Of a stretch of 37,476 bases of DNA, positions 23,600 to 30,337 are shown in pieces (position 1 is the first letter of the stretch; each line of letters starts with the position of its first letter). A program made the position numbers and the translations under genes. The notes beneath the pieces are model-generated. The model was not told the origin of the DNA. It ran no database searches and saw only the letters and a program-made list of their open reading frames with translations. This DNA is from Eubacteriaceae bacterium (GTDB taxonomy: Bacteria; Bacillota; Clostridia; Eubacteriales; Anaerofustaceae): positions 1-37,476 of the forward strand of contig WRIE01000030.1 of the NCBI GenBank assembly GCA_009782875.1, in the 5' to 3' direction.

Positions 23600-24121
23600 T
23601 CATTCTGAAAAGCGGATTGATGAGATTATAGAATCGATAGCCTTCAAGTTTCCATCAGATATCGAATTGTCTTGGGCAAATATGAACACATATGCTCTTC
23701 TTTGTGTCTTCAGCGCGTATACAACGGCTTCTCTTGGCTCTGAACCCGTTGTTCCTGCCAAATGGATGCGCCTGTATTGCGCTTCCCCCCCCAAAGCTTC
23801 GTCTTCCGCTTCCGATAGGATTTGCGCCTCGTTGATGCCGACGACTTCGGGGAAAGCCAGAGCCGTGCCAACAGCCTCATTCAAGGAGATGAGCATATCC
23901 TCTATCACAGTCACATGTATAGACAACCCGTCAGTGGTATAGTATGCGCTTTTAGACTTTTCATGGATGCTGTCCCATCTGGATGATGTCCTATATTGGA
24001 TTTCAGCGAGTTTGTTAGTGGCGTCATAGTTGCTGCAAGAGCACAAGGCGCAAAATGCTATAATAACAAGGCTGGCAGGTGCAATTCTTCTAATAGCAGG
24101 TCTGGCAGACAAATTCTCCAT
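23600..24121 (-). CDS. Small lipoprotein of unknown function
   Basis: A 173-residue exported lipoprotein. The signal peptide has a basic start (ARPAIRR), a hydrophobic core and the lipobox CALCSC with the acylated Cys near residue 29. The mature part is a single beta/alpha domain (SIHVTVIEDMLISL ... RRAYVFIFAQD ... AIDSIISSIRF); the ending resembles PsbP/DUF-type lipoproteins where a C-terminal IxxSIxF helix is common. The upstream frame extends to 24208, but ATG 24121 follows GGAGTG by seven bases and begins the signal peptide directly. It is monocistronic and divergent from rapZ. Confidence 0.72.
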   Translation of the reverse strand: MENLSARPAIRRIAPASLVIIAFCALCSCSNYDATNKLAEIQYRTSSRWDSIHEKSKSAYYTTDGLSIHVTVIEDMLISLNEAVGTALAFPEVVGINEAQILSEAEDEALGGEAQYRRIHLAGTTGSEPREAVVYALKTQRRAYVFIFAQDNSISDGNLKAIDSIISSIRFSE

Positions 24122-24146
24122 AAAACACTCCATTGTATATATAGAT

Positions 24147-24174
24147 ATTATAGCAAACAGCAGCACGAATGCAA
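24147..24174 (-). promoter_or_regulatory. Promoter of the small lipoprotein gene
   Basis: On the minus strand TTGCAT (24174-24169) and TATAAT (24152-24147), 16 bases apart, about 25 bases before the start codon. Confidence 0.5.
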
Positions 24175-24269
24175 TGATACAGGGCTCGATGCCCTGCTGC
24201 AAAGACAAGTTTTCGTTTTTTTTAGGCGCCTGTTGGGCACACTAAACGCTATTTCCAAACAAGCAACTG

Positions 24270-24278
24270 TGTTATAAT
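24270..24278 (+). promoter_or_regulatory. Extended -10 upstream of rapZ
   Basis: TGTTATAAT, an extended -10, about 52 bases before the rapZ start. The matching -35 is poor. Confidence 0.45.
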
Positions 24279-24330
24279 TCTCAAAGCAGCAAAATATAGA
24301 AAGAGAAAAAATCTCGACAAGGGGGCAAAA

Positions 24331-25194
24331 TTGAGAATCCTCCTTTTAACCGGGATGCTAGCCAGCGGCAAAAGCATCGCCCTCAGGGTTCTCCAAGACC
24401 TGGGATATTATTGTATTGACAATCTCCCTCCAGCACTAATAAAGCCATTCATTGAAATTGCAAAAAACAGCACTCCCCAGATTGAAAATGTGGCAATAGT
24501 AGTTGATATGCGCGGAGAGGCTTTTTTCTCGTCTTTGAACGAATCCATTGAATTTCTGTCAAACGCAGGGGATTTCACTGTCTTTTTCTTTGATGCCAAC
24601 GACGAAGTCTTGATCGGCCGATACAAGCTGCAGAGGCGCAAACACTTGCGTGCGGGCAGTGAGCGCATTGAGGAGACAATACTGCGGGAGAGGGCGTTCC
24701 TCGAGCCGCTAAAAGGTTTGGCTGATTATGTGATTGACACATCAGAAACTACAGACAAGCAGCTTACAGAAAAGCTCGTCACACTCCTCAGCGATCCCGG
24801 CCAGCTGTCTATAGAGTTGATATTTGTTTCCTTTGGCTTTAAATATGGCATACTGAGGGACGCTGATATAGTAATGGATGTGAGGTTTTTGCCAAACCCG
24901 TATTATGACGAGGATTTGCGGAATCTTAGCGGCACTGATGAGAAGGTTGCCGCCTTTGTGCTTAGTGACCAAAAAACGACAGACTTCCTCAGCCACTTCA
25001 TGCCTATGCTTGAATTTTTAGTGCCCCACTTTGTCACGGAAGGCAAACGGCAGCTTGTGGTCGGAATCGGGTGCTCAGGCGGCAGGCACCGCTCTGTTGC
25101 TATCACAGAGTATGTCGCCACCAGCATGGACCACAGCAAAAACAAAATCCAAATCCGCCACAGGGATATATCCAAGGACAATTATGGTGATTAG
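24331..25194 (+). CDS. rapZ: RapZ/YvcJ-type nucleotide-binding protein
   Basis: A 287-residue P-loop protein of the RapZ/YvcJ family. Walker A GMLASGKS lies at 8-15, followed by the family's YYCIDNLPPALI. Other hallmarks are VDMRG, FFFDANDEVLIGRY with the RRKH segment, SFGFKYG, DVRFLPNPYY and the C-terminal GCSGGRHRSVAI. In enterobacteria RapZ directs RNase E to a small RNA and senses glucosamine-6-phosphate; in Bacillus YvcJ is a GTPase affecting competence. The precise role in Clostridia is not settled. The start is TTG behind GGGGG. It overlaps yvcK by 11 bases, the usual arrangement. Confidence 0.94.
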   Translation: MRILLLTGMLASGKSIALRVLQDLGYYCIDNLPPALIKPFIEIAKNSTPQIENVAIVVDMRGEAFFSSLNESIEFLSNAGDFTVFFFDANDEVLIGRYKLQRRKHLRAGSERIEETILRERAFLEPLKGLADYVIDTSETTDKQLTEKLVTLLSDPGQLSIELIFVSFGFKYGILRDADIVMDVRFLPNPYYDEDLRNLSGTDEKVAAFVLSDQKTTDFLSHFMPMLEFLVPHFVTEGKRQLVVGIGCSGGRHRSVAITEYVATSMDHSKNKIQIRHRDISKDNYGD

Positions 25195-26179
25195 CGAGCA
25201 TCTTTCAGACAAAAAAATAGTGTTGATCGGTGGCGGCACAGGCAGCTCCGTCTTCCTGAAGAGCCTGAAACAGTACACAAAAAACATCACAGCAATCGTG
25301 GCTGTTTCCGATGACGGAGGCAGCACAGGCTTCATCCGGTCAAGATTTAACATTGTAGCGCCCGGGGACATACGCAACTGCATCGTCGCATTGGCCGACG
25401 AGGAGTCCCCCATCAAAGAGCTGATGGATGTGCGCTTCACTGAAGGCCCTTTCAAGAAACAGAGTTTTGGCAATATTATGCTGGCAGCAATGAACAAGGT
25501 GACTAACAACTTTCCTCTAGCAGTCAAGCATGTCAGCGAAGCGCTCGCCATAACAGGGAAAGTGCTTCCTGTAACCACAGAGAATGTGGTTTTGAAAGCG
25601 TTGGCCTCCACTGGCAAAACGATACGGGGCGAGTCCAGGATATCGGCTTATTGCGCCCGGAAAAATTGCCGTATCGAAATGGTGCGCCTGGTGCCTGAAC
25701 ATGCTATGGTATTCCCGGAATGCTTGCAAGCTGTCGGGGAGGCGGACATAATACTCCTTTGCCCAGGCAGCCTCTATACCTCTTTGATACCAAACCTGCT
25801 TGTGGGAGGCATGCAAGAAGCGCTGTCAGAAAGCAAAGCGAGCAAGTATTGGGTAATGAACATCATGACGCAAAATGGCGAGACTATCGGCTATTCCTTG
25901 GCAGAGCATGTGCGCGCCCTCAAAGCCCATGCCAAGGCTATTGATTTGTGTGATATCGCAGGGACAATTATTTACAATACCAACATACTGCCCTCCACAG
26001 CTCTACATATGTATAATCTTGAAGGCGCGCGCCAAGTCGCGATAGACTTGGATGACCCAATCTTGTCGGGATACAAGTGTGTTGGTGTTGACAGCGCAAT
26101 CTCTGTTGACGGGGTTATAAGGCATGACCCCGATCCAGTTTGGCGGGCGATAATTGATATGGAAAACGGCGCCAGCTAG
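25184..26179 (+). CDS. yvcK: YvcK/CofD-like morphogenesis factor
   Basis: A 331-residue CofD-like protein, called gluconeogenesis factor in databases. In Bacillus it is needed for growth and cell shape on gluconeogenic carbon and binds UDP-sugars. It begins with the nucleotide-binding motif LIGGGTGSSVFLKSLK, followed by VAVSDDGGSTGFIR and APGDIRNCIVAL; LCPGSLYTSLIPNLLV is the later family signature. ATG 25184 overlaps the rapZ end and follows AAGGA by six bases; the longer upstream frame is a shadow of rapZ. whiA, normally the next gene, is not here. Confidence 0.94.
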   Translation: MVISEHLSDKKIVLIGGGTGSSVFLKSLKQYTKNITAIVAVSDDGGSTGFIRSRFNIVAPGDIRNCIVALADEESPIKELMDVRFTEGPFKKQSFGNIMLAAMNKVTNNFPLAVKHVSEALAITGKVLPVTTENVVLKALASTGKTIRGESRISAYCARKNCRIEMVRLVPEHAMVFPECLQAVGEADIILLCPGSLYTSLIPNLLVGGMQEALSESKASKYWVMNIMTQNGETIGYSLAEHVRALKAHAKAIDLCDIAGTIIYNTNILPSTALHMYNLEGARQVAIDLDDPILSGYKCVGVDSAISVDGVIRHDPDPVWRAIIDMENGAS

Positions 26180-26205
26180 GGCAGTTTCCATGGGGGAGGC
26201 AGCTC

Positions 26206-26442
26206 ATGGCATCCAGCGGATATTGCTGCATGCCAAATGGGCAGGGAGCAGCTCTCTTGCTATCTTTGCCTGTCGACAAGCCCTCTATTGGAAGGACAAA
26301 ACGTAAACATACCTTAATAATAATAACTGCAACAGTAGCAACCGCTTTGGTTTTAGCCATGTTTAGTTATCCTGTTTGCCTGATGCTTAATATCGCAATG
26401 CGGCGGCGCAATCCAGCCGGCAGCTTGCAGCATTTGGGCTAG
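26206..26442 (+). CDS. Small single-pass membrane protein
   Basis: Not recognised. A 78-codon frame with a very good ribosome-binding site (GGGGGAGG, six bases before the ATG). It is polar at first, then has a basic cluster (GRTKRKH) and one hydrophobic helix (about 37-62: LIIITATVATALVLAMF), then a basic tail (MRRRNPAG). The arrangement predicts one membrane pass. It begins 26 bases after the yvcK stop, in the place usually held by whiA, and would be part of the rapZ-yvcK transcript. It might be a chance frame, but the start signal is strong. Confidence 0.55.
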   Translation: MASSGYCCMPNGQGAALLLSLPVDKPSIGRTKRKHTLIIITATVATALVLAMFSYPVCLMLNIAMRRRNPAGSLQHLG

Positions 26443-26486
26443 CAGAGATTTTAGGAATTTGAAAACAGCTCTTAGTTTCAAAAAAA

Positions 26487-26502
26487 GAGGCTAAAGAGCC
26501 TC
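26487..26502 (-). terminator. Minus-strand hairpin terminator
   Basis: GAGGCT (26487-26492) and AGCCTC (26497-26502) form a 6-base stem. On the minus strand it is followed by seven T residues (the A-run at 26480-26486). No minus-strand gene reads into it. Confidence 0.5.
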
Positions 26503-26503
26503 C

Positions 26504-26529
26504 GCAAGCCCAAATGGTTTGCTTTTTTT
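26504..26529 (+). terminator. Terminator between the yvcK operon and ackA
   Basis: GCAAGCC (26504-26510) and GGTTTGC (26516-26522) form a 7-base stem with one G-T pair and a 5-base loop, followed by seven T residues (26523-26529). Confidence 0.75.
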
Positions 26530-26561
26530 ATGCTTTTTGTGTATTTTTGTGAGACAAGCTA

Positions 26562-26590
26562 TTGTTTATAGTATATCAAAATGATAGAAT
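26562..26590 (+). promoter_or_regulatory. Promoter of ackA
   Basis: TTGTTT (26562-26567) and TAGAAT (26585-26590), 17 bases apart, with an extended TG at 26582-26583, about 45 bases before the start codon. Confidence 0.6.
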
Positions 26591-26635
26591 TTTTCCGGCA
26601 GTTAAGCCATATTTTTTATAGTTGGAGACAATTGT

Positions 26636-27850
26636 TTGAAAATTTTTGTTGTAAATTGCGGAAGCTCTTCTTTGAAATACCAGTTTATTGACACCGAAAC
26701 GCGCGAGGTTCTCGCTTCCGGGTTGGCAGAGCGTATCGGGCCAAGTTCAACAGGCGAGTTTACCCACAAGCCATTGGGAAAAGAGCCAGTGGTGAAGCAA
26801 GTCACTATGTCAGAGCATTCTGTGGCAGTCAGCCTTGCCCTTGAGCACTTGGCAAACCCGGATTTTGGCGTTGTCTCATCCCTTGGCGATATCGACGCTA
26901 TCGGCCACAGGGTTGTCCATGGGGGCGTGAATTACAGTGAAAGCGTGCTCATTGATGAGGCGGCAATTGATGTCATCAAGGGTAATATCCCTTTATCGCC
27001 CCTGCACAACCCGGCAAATTTGATGGGTATTGAAGCCTGCGCAAGGATACTGCCATCCCTGCCGCAAGTAGCTGTGTTTGACACAGCATTCCACCAGACT
27101 ATGCCAGAGGTGGCGTATGTTTACCCGATACCTTACGAGTATTATGAAAAGCATAAATTGAGAAAATACGGTTTCCATGGCACTTCCCACAGGTATGTTG
27201 CAATGAGGGCTATTGACATGCTCCAAAAGGCAGGCATGCCTACATCCAGGATTATCACATGCCATTTGGGCAATGGATCCAGCTGCGCGGCAGTGCTCAA
27301 CGGAAAATGCATCGACACCAGCATGGGCTTGACTCCTCTCGAAGGCCTTGCAATGGGCACTAGGAGCGGCTCTATTGATCCTGCTATTATCAAGTTCCTT
27401 TGCGAGACAGAAGGTTTGTCATTGGCTGAGGTCGATGAGATCTTGAATAAAAAATCTGGAATGTATGGCATCAGCAAAGGCCTCTCCAATGATTTTCGTG
27501 ATTTGATAGCCGCAGCCGAAGGCGGGAATGCCTTGGCCCAGCTAGCCCTTGACATCTTTTTCTACCGGGTGCGGGCGGTAATCGGCTCATATGCCGCAGC
27601 GCTTGGCGGTGTTGACGCAATAGTCTTCACAGCCGGGGTAGGGGAGAACTCTTCTTTTGCAAGGGAAAAAATCCTTGAAGGAACAGGTTTTCTAGGTGTT
27701 GAGCTTGATTATGCCGCCAATAATAGCCAGTGCGGCGAATCTGATGTTTCCACCCCTGGGGCAAAGGCGAGAGTGCTTGTTGTCCCGACAAATGAGGAGT
27801 TGATGATCGCACTTGACACACAGCAGGTAGTAAATAATTCCAGCAAGTAA
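26636..27850 (+). CDS. ackA: Acetate kinase
   Basis: Converts acetyl phosphate and ADP to acetate and ATP, the main substrate-level ATP step of many fermenters. The 404-residue length is normal. Motifs of the family are complete: the N-terminal [41 protein letters not shown], the ATP-binding [29 protein letters not shown] and FTAGVGENS. The start is TTG with GGAG about nine bases upstream. It has its own promoter and a flanking terminator; the partner pta is not adjacent, so acetyl-phosphate supply is encoded elsewhere. Confidence 0.97.
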   Translation: MKIFVVNCGSSSLKYQFIDTETREVLASGLAERIGPSSTGEFTHKPLGKEPVVKQVTMSEHSVAVSLALEHLANPDFGVVSSLGDIDAIGHRVVHGGVNYSESVLIDEAAIDVIKGNIPLSPLHNPANLMGIEACARILPSLPQVAVFDTAFHQTMPEVAYVYPIPYEYYEKHKLRKYGFHGTSHRYVAMRAIDMLQKAGMPTSRIITCHLGNGSSCAAVLNGKCIDTSMGLTPLEGLAMGTRSGSIDPAIIKFLCETEGLSLAEVDEILNKKSGMYGISKGLSNDFRDLIAAAEGGNALAQLALDIFFYRVRAVIGSYAAALGGVDAIVFTAGVGENSSFAREKILEGTGFLGVELDYAANNSQCGESDVSTPGAKARVLVVPTNEELMIALDTQQVVNNSSK

Positions 27851-27855
27851 CCGCA

Positions 27856-27892
27856 AGCCGGCAAGCTGCTTTTTGGCATATAATTGCCGGCT
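27856..27892 (+). repeat. Inverted repeat after ackA
   Basis: AGCCGGCAA (27856-27864) and TTGCCGGCT (27884-27892) form a 9-base stem with a 19-base loop. No T-tract follows, so termination is uncertain. Confidence 0.45.
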
Positions 27893-27905
27893 AAGAATTG
27901 TTTGC

Positions 27906-27934
27906 TTGACATGGCTTGCCTGCTGCTATATAAT
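27906..27934 (+). promoter_or_regulatory. Consensus promoter of rpmF
   Basis: TTGACA (27906-27911) and TATAAT (27929-27934) at exactly 17 bases: a perfect match to the housekeeping consensus, the best promoter in the window. The leader is about 50 bases. Confidence 0.85.
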
Positions 27935-27989
27935 CGTATCGCGTGATTTGGAGCTGTTTTTTTATTGGCAGTTCCGGGGAGGATCTAAA

Positions 27990-28175
27990 ATGGCAGTACC
28001 AAAGAAAAGACAATCAAGGTCTAGAAGAAACAAAAGGCGCGCTAATTTCAAGCTTGCCATGCCTGCAATAACCCCATGCCCGAGTTGCGGCGCAGCAAAG
28101 CTTTCCCATAGGGTTTGCCTAAGTTGCGGCACTTACAAAGGAGTCGCAGTATTTGAGGTCAAAAAGGATAAATAG
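27990..28175 (+). CDS. rpmF: 50S ribosomal protein L32
   Basis: A 61-residue ribosomal protein with the basic N-terminus [19 protein letters not shown] and a zinc ribbon of two CXXC pairs (Cys30/33 and Cys43/46; CPSC, CLSC). It is therefore the zinc-binding form. The ATG at 27990 follows GGGGAGGA by seven bases. Frames starting at 27873 are artefacts. The DUF177 (YceD) gene that often precedes rpmF is absent. A terminator separates it from plsX. Confidence 0.96.
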   Translation: MAVPKKRQSRSRRNKRRANFKLAMPAITPCPSCGAAKLSHRVCLSCGTYKGVAVFEVKKDK

Positions 28176-28205
28176 CCGCTAAAAGCTGCGATGAGCGGCT
28201 TTTTT
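28174..28205 (+). terminator. Terminator or attenuator after rpmF
   Basis: AGCCGCT (28174-28180) and AGCGGCT (28194-28200) form a 7-base stem with a 13-base loop, followed by TTTTTC. It overlaps the rpmF stop codon. Confidence 0.65.
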
Positions 28206-28246
28206 CTTATTTTTTGAAAAATGTCTGAAAGAAAGAGGTTTAGCAT

Positions 28247-29227
28247 ATGAGCATTTATCTTGATGTGTCCGGCGGCGATAATCCTCTCGAGGTTTTGAAA
28301 GGCGCATTGCTCGCCAAGAAAGAGGGCTTGTTGTCCGACATAGCCCTTATAGGGAATAAAGAAACAATTATCAAATCGCTTGAAGGCTTGCAAGCAAAAG
28401 CAGATGATTATGAAATTATTGATGCTCCAGAAGAGATCAGCATGGGGGAGGATCCTGCCAAGGCTGTGAGGAGCAAGAAAAACTCTGCCATTGTCGTAGG
28501 CTGTTCATTGATCAAAGGCAAAGACGATGCCGCTTTTTTGTCAGCTGGGAGCACAGGCGCGGTTTTGGCTGGCGCGCTGATGTATACAGGCCGCATCAAG
28601 GGGATCTTGCGTCCTGCAATGGGTGTAGCCCTCCCGGGCAAGAAACCTGTGCTGCTCATCGACAATGGCGCCAACGCTGATTGCAAAGCCGAGTATTTCC
28701 CCCAATTTGCTTATATGGGCACCGCATATGCAAAGAGCGTATTTGGAGTTGCGTCTCCGAGAATCGGCCTTCTCAACATAGGCGCTGAGGAAGGCAAGGG
28801 CAGCATGCTCGTCAAAGAAGCATACGAGCTATTAAAACCCAACCCTCTCTTTGTGGGGAATGTTGAGCCAAAAGAGCTGCTTGACGGTGTAGTGGATATA
28901 GCGGTCTGTGACGGGTTTACAGGCAATGCTGTGCTCAAGGCTATGGAAGGCGCGCTCAATTACGCCGCTGGTATTGTAAAAGCTACCCTCAAGTCGGGTG
29001 CGGCAGGAATGGCTGCAGGTTTGCTGGTTCAAGGCAAGCTGAAAAAAGCCTTCAGCGCTGTCTCAGACCAGGCAGTGGGCGCAGCCCCTTTCCTGGGTGT
29101 TGATGGCTGCGTGATGAAAGCCCATGGCGCAAGCGATTCAATGGCTATCAAGAGCGCTCTGTTCTTGGCTGATGCGTTTGCAAAAAACAAGGCAATATCC
29201 ACAATAAAGGAATTATTGGCCGAATAG
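28247..29227 (+). CDS. plsX: Phosphate acyltransferase PlsX
   Basis: Makes acyl phosphate from acyl-ACP and phosphate, feeding PlsY in phospholipid synthesis. The 326-residue length is normal. Typical segments are SAGSTGAVLAGAL, RPAMG, LLIDNGANADCK, RIGLLNIGAEEGKG, FVGNVEP and VAVCDGFTGNAVLK. The N-terminus is unusual: the family's DAMGGDxAP is DVSGGDNPLE here, lacking the Ala-Met and the Ala-Pro. AAAGAGG lies upstream of the ATG. The gene follows rpmF and precedes acpP as in most Firmicutes; fapR is not present. Confidence 0.94.
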   Translation: MSIYLDVSGGDNPLEVLKGALLAKKEGLLSDIALIGNKETIIKSLEGLQAKADDYEIIDAPEEISMGEDPAKAVRSKKNSAIVVGCSLIKGKDDAAFLSAGSTGAVLAGALMYTGRIKGILRPAMGVALPGKKPVLLIDNGANADCKAEYFPQFAYMGTAYAKSVFGVASPRIGLLNIGAEEGKGSMLVKEAYELLKPNPLFVGNVEPKELLDGVVDIAVCDGFTGNAVLKAMEGALNYAAGIVKATLKSGAAGMAAGLLVQGKLKKAFSAVSDQAVGAAPFLGVDGCVMKAHGASDSMAIKSALFLADAFAKNKAISTIKELLAE

Positions 29228-29273
29228 GCGGATTCCTTGGCGCAATAATCCCGACTATAGCCAACTTGGCGCA

Positions 29274-29302
29274 TTGCCAGTTGTTTATTGTTGTGATAGA
29301 AT
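29274..29302 (+). promoter_or_regulatory. Promoter of acpP
   Basis: TTGCCA (29274-29279) and TAGAAT (29297-29302), 17 bases apart, with an extended TG at 29294-29295. It would let acpP be expressed apart from plsX. Confidence 0.65.
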
Positions 29303-29345
29303 CAAAAAACGAAGCACTACATATATTTTTCCAATGGAGGCTAGA

Positions 29346-29576
29346 ATGATCTTAGATAGGATTAAGCAATTAGTTTCATCACAGTTAGGTATCGCTGAAG
29401 ACGAGATCACTTTGGAGACAAGGTTTATTGACGATCTGGGGGCAGATTCCCTTGACGTGATGGAAATGGTGATGGCTTTTGAGCTTGAATTTGGAATTGA
29501 AGTTGATGAGACTGCCCTTGAGAGCATCAGGCAGGTTAAAGACGTTGTAGCATATTTCGAGGCGCTTCAGCCCTAG
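29346..29576 (+). CDS. acpP: Acyl carrier protein
   Basis: A 76-residue acyl carrier for fatty-acid synthesis. Ser35 in GADSLDVMEM is the 4'-phosphopantetheine site. It is acidic, with helix II VMEMVMAFELEFGIEV as usual. The ATG at 29346 follows GGAGG by six bases; the frame is open from 29274 but that part is leader. It has its own promoter and lies between plsX and rnc. Confidence 0.97.
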   Translation: MILDRIKQLVSSQLGIAEDEITLETRFIDDLGADSLDVMEMVMAFELEFGIEVDETALESIRQVKDVVAYFEALQP

Positions 29577-29650
29577 CGCATCCCAACTTGGCCCCACAGC
29601 AACGGGTTGCGGTTGGCAAGCAATAAACAGCCAAAATGCAGGAGGAACGA

Positions 29651-30337
29651 TTGGATCGGCTTCAGGATAGAATAGGTTATTGTTTCAAAGATATGTCGTT
29701 ATTGGAGACTTCTTTGACCCATAGCTCGGCAGTGAACGAGTTCAAGAAAGAGAGCAACCAGCGCCTTGAATTTTTGGGGGACGCTGTAATGCAATTGGCA
29801 GTCAGCTCTTTTATATTTTTAAATTTGCCGGAATTGGATGAAGGCGCGCTGTCAAAGACACGCTCCCTGATTGTTTGCGCTGATTCCCTTTTTATTGCTG
29901 CAAAAAAGATAGGGCTCCACGATTTTTTGATCTTGGGAAAAGGCGAGGAGATGAGCGGGGGGCGCAACAAAAAAAATATTGTCGCTGACGCTCTTGAAAG
30001 CTTGATTGGCGCGGTATTCCTTGATGGCGGATACGAGGCCGCAGAGAAATTTCTGCTTTCTGCGCTGTCTGATGTGATAAGGATGGCCCTGGCTGGAGAG
30101 TTGACATACGACTACAAGACAACGCTCCAAGAGCTGGCCCAGTCCCTTGATGTCGGCAAGCTGAGTTACGAGTTGCTGGGGGTTAACGGGCCTGAGCACG
30201 ACCAGGTTTTCTGTTCAAGGGCTGTGCTCGGAAAAAGGGTTTTCGGCGAAGCAAATGGGCATAGCCGCAAGCAGTCTGAGCAAAATGCGGCCGAGAACGC
30301 TTTGAAAGAGCTTGGAATATGGAGGGTAGGGCTATGA
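29651..30337 (+). CDS. rnc: Ribonuclease III
   Basis: Cleaves double-stranded RNA in rRNA maturation and RNA turnover. The nuclease domain carries the signature RLEFLGDAV with the catalytic Glu and Asp, and the later NIVADALESLIGAVFLDGG supplies the other acidic residues. The C-terminal double-stranded RNA-binding domain is present (DYKTTLQELAQ to QNAAENALKEL). An ATG at 29636 is in frame, but AGGAGG (29641-29646) lies just inside it and ideally places a TTG at 29651, giving 228 residues; I prefer that start. smc follows immediately, with its ATG right after the stop codon. Confidence 0.93.
   Translation: MDRLQDRIGYCFKDMSLLETSLTHSSAVNEFKKESNQRLEFLGDAVMQLAVSSFIFLNLPELDEGALSKTRSLIVCADSLFIAAKKIGLHDFLILGKGEEMSGGRNKKNIVADALESLIGAVFLDGGYEAAEKFLLSALSDVIRMALAGELTYDYKTTLQELAQSLDVGKLSYELLGVNGPEHDQVFCSRAVLGKRVFGEANGHSRKQSEQNAAENALKELGIWRVGL

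Noticed and set aside
25075..25617. 180-codon minus-strand frame opposite yvcK
   Set aside because: Lies wholly over rapZ and yvcK, both clearly identified; no start signal.
27856..27989. Possible riboswitch or L-protein leader before rpmF
   Set aside because: Only one inverted repeat and a short 50-base leader are seen; nothing matches a known riboswitch core.
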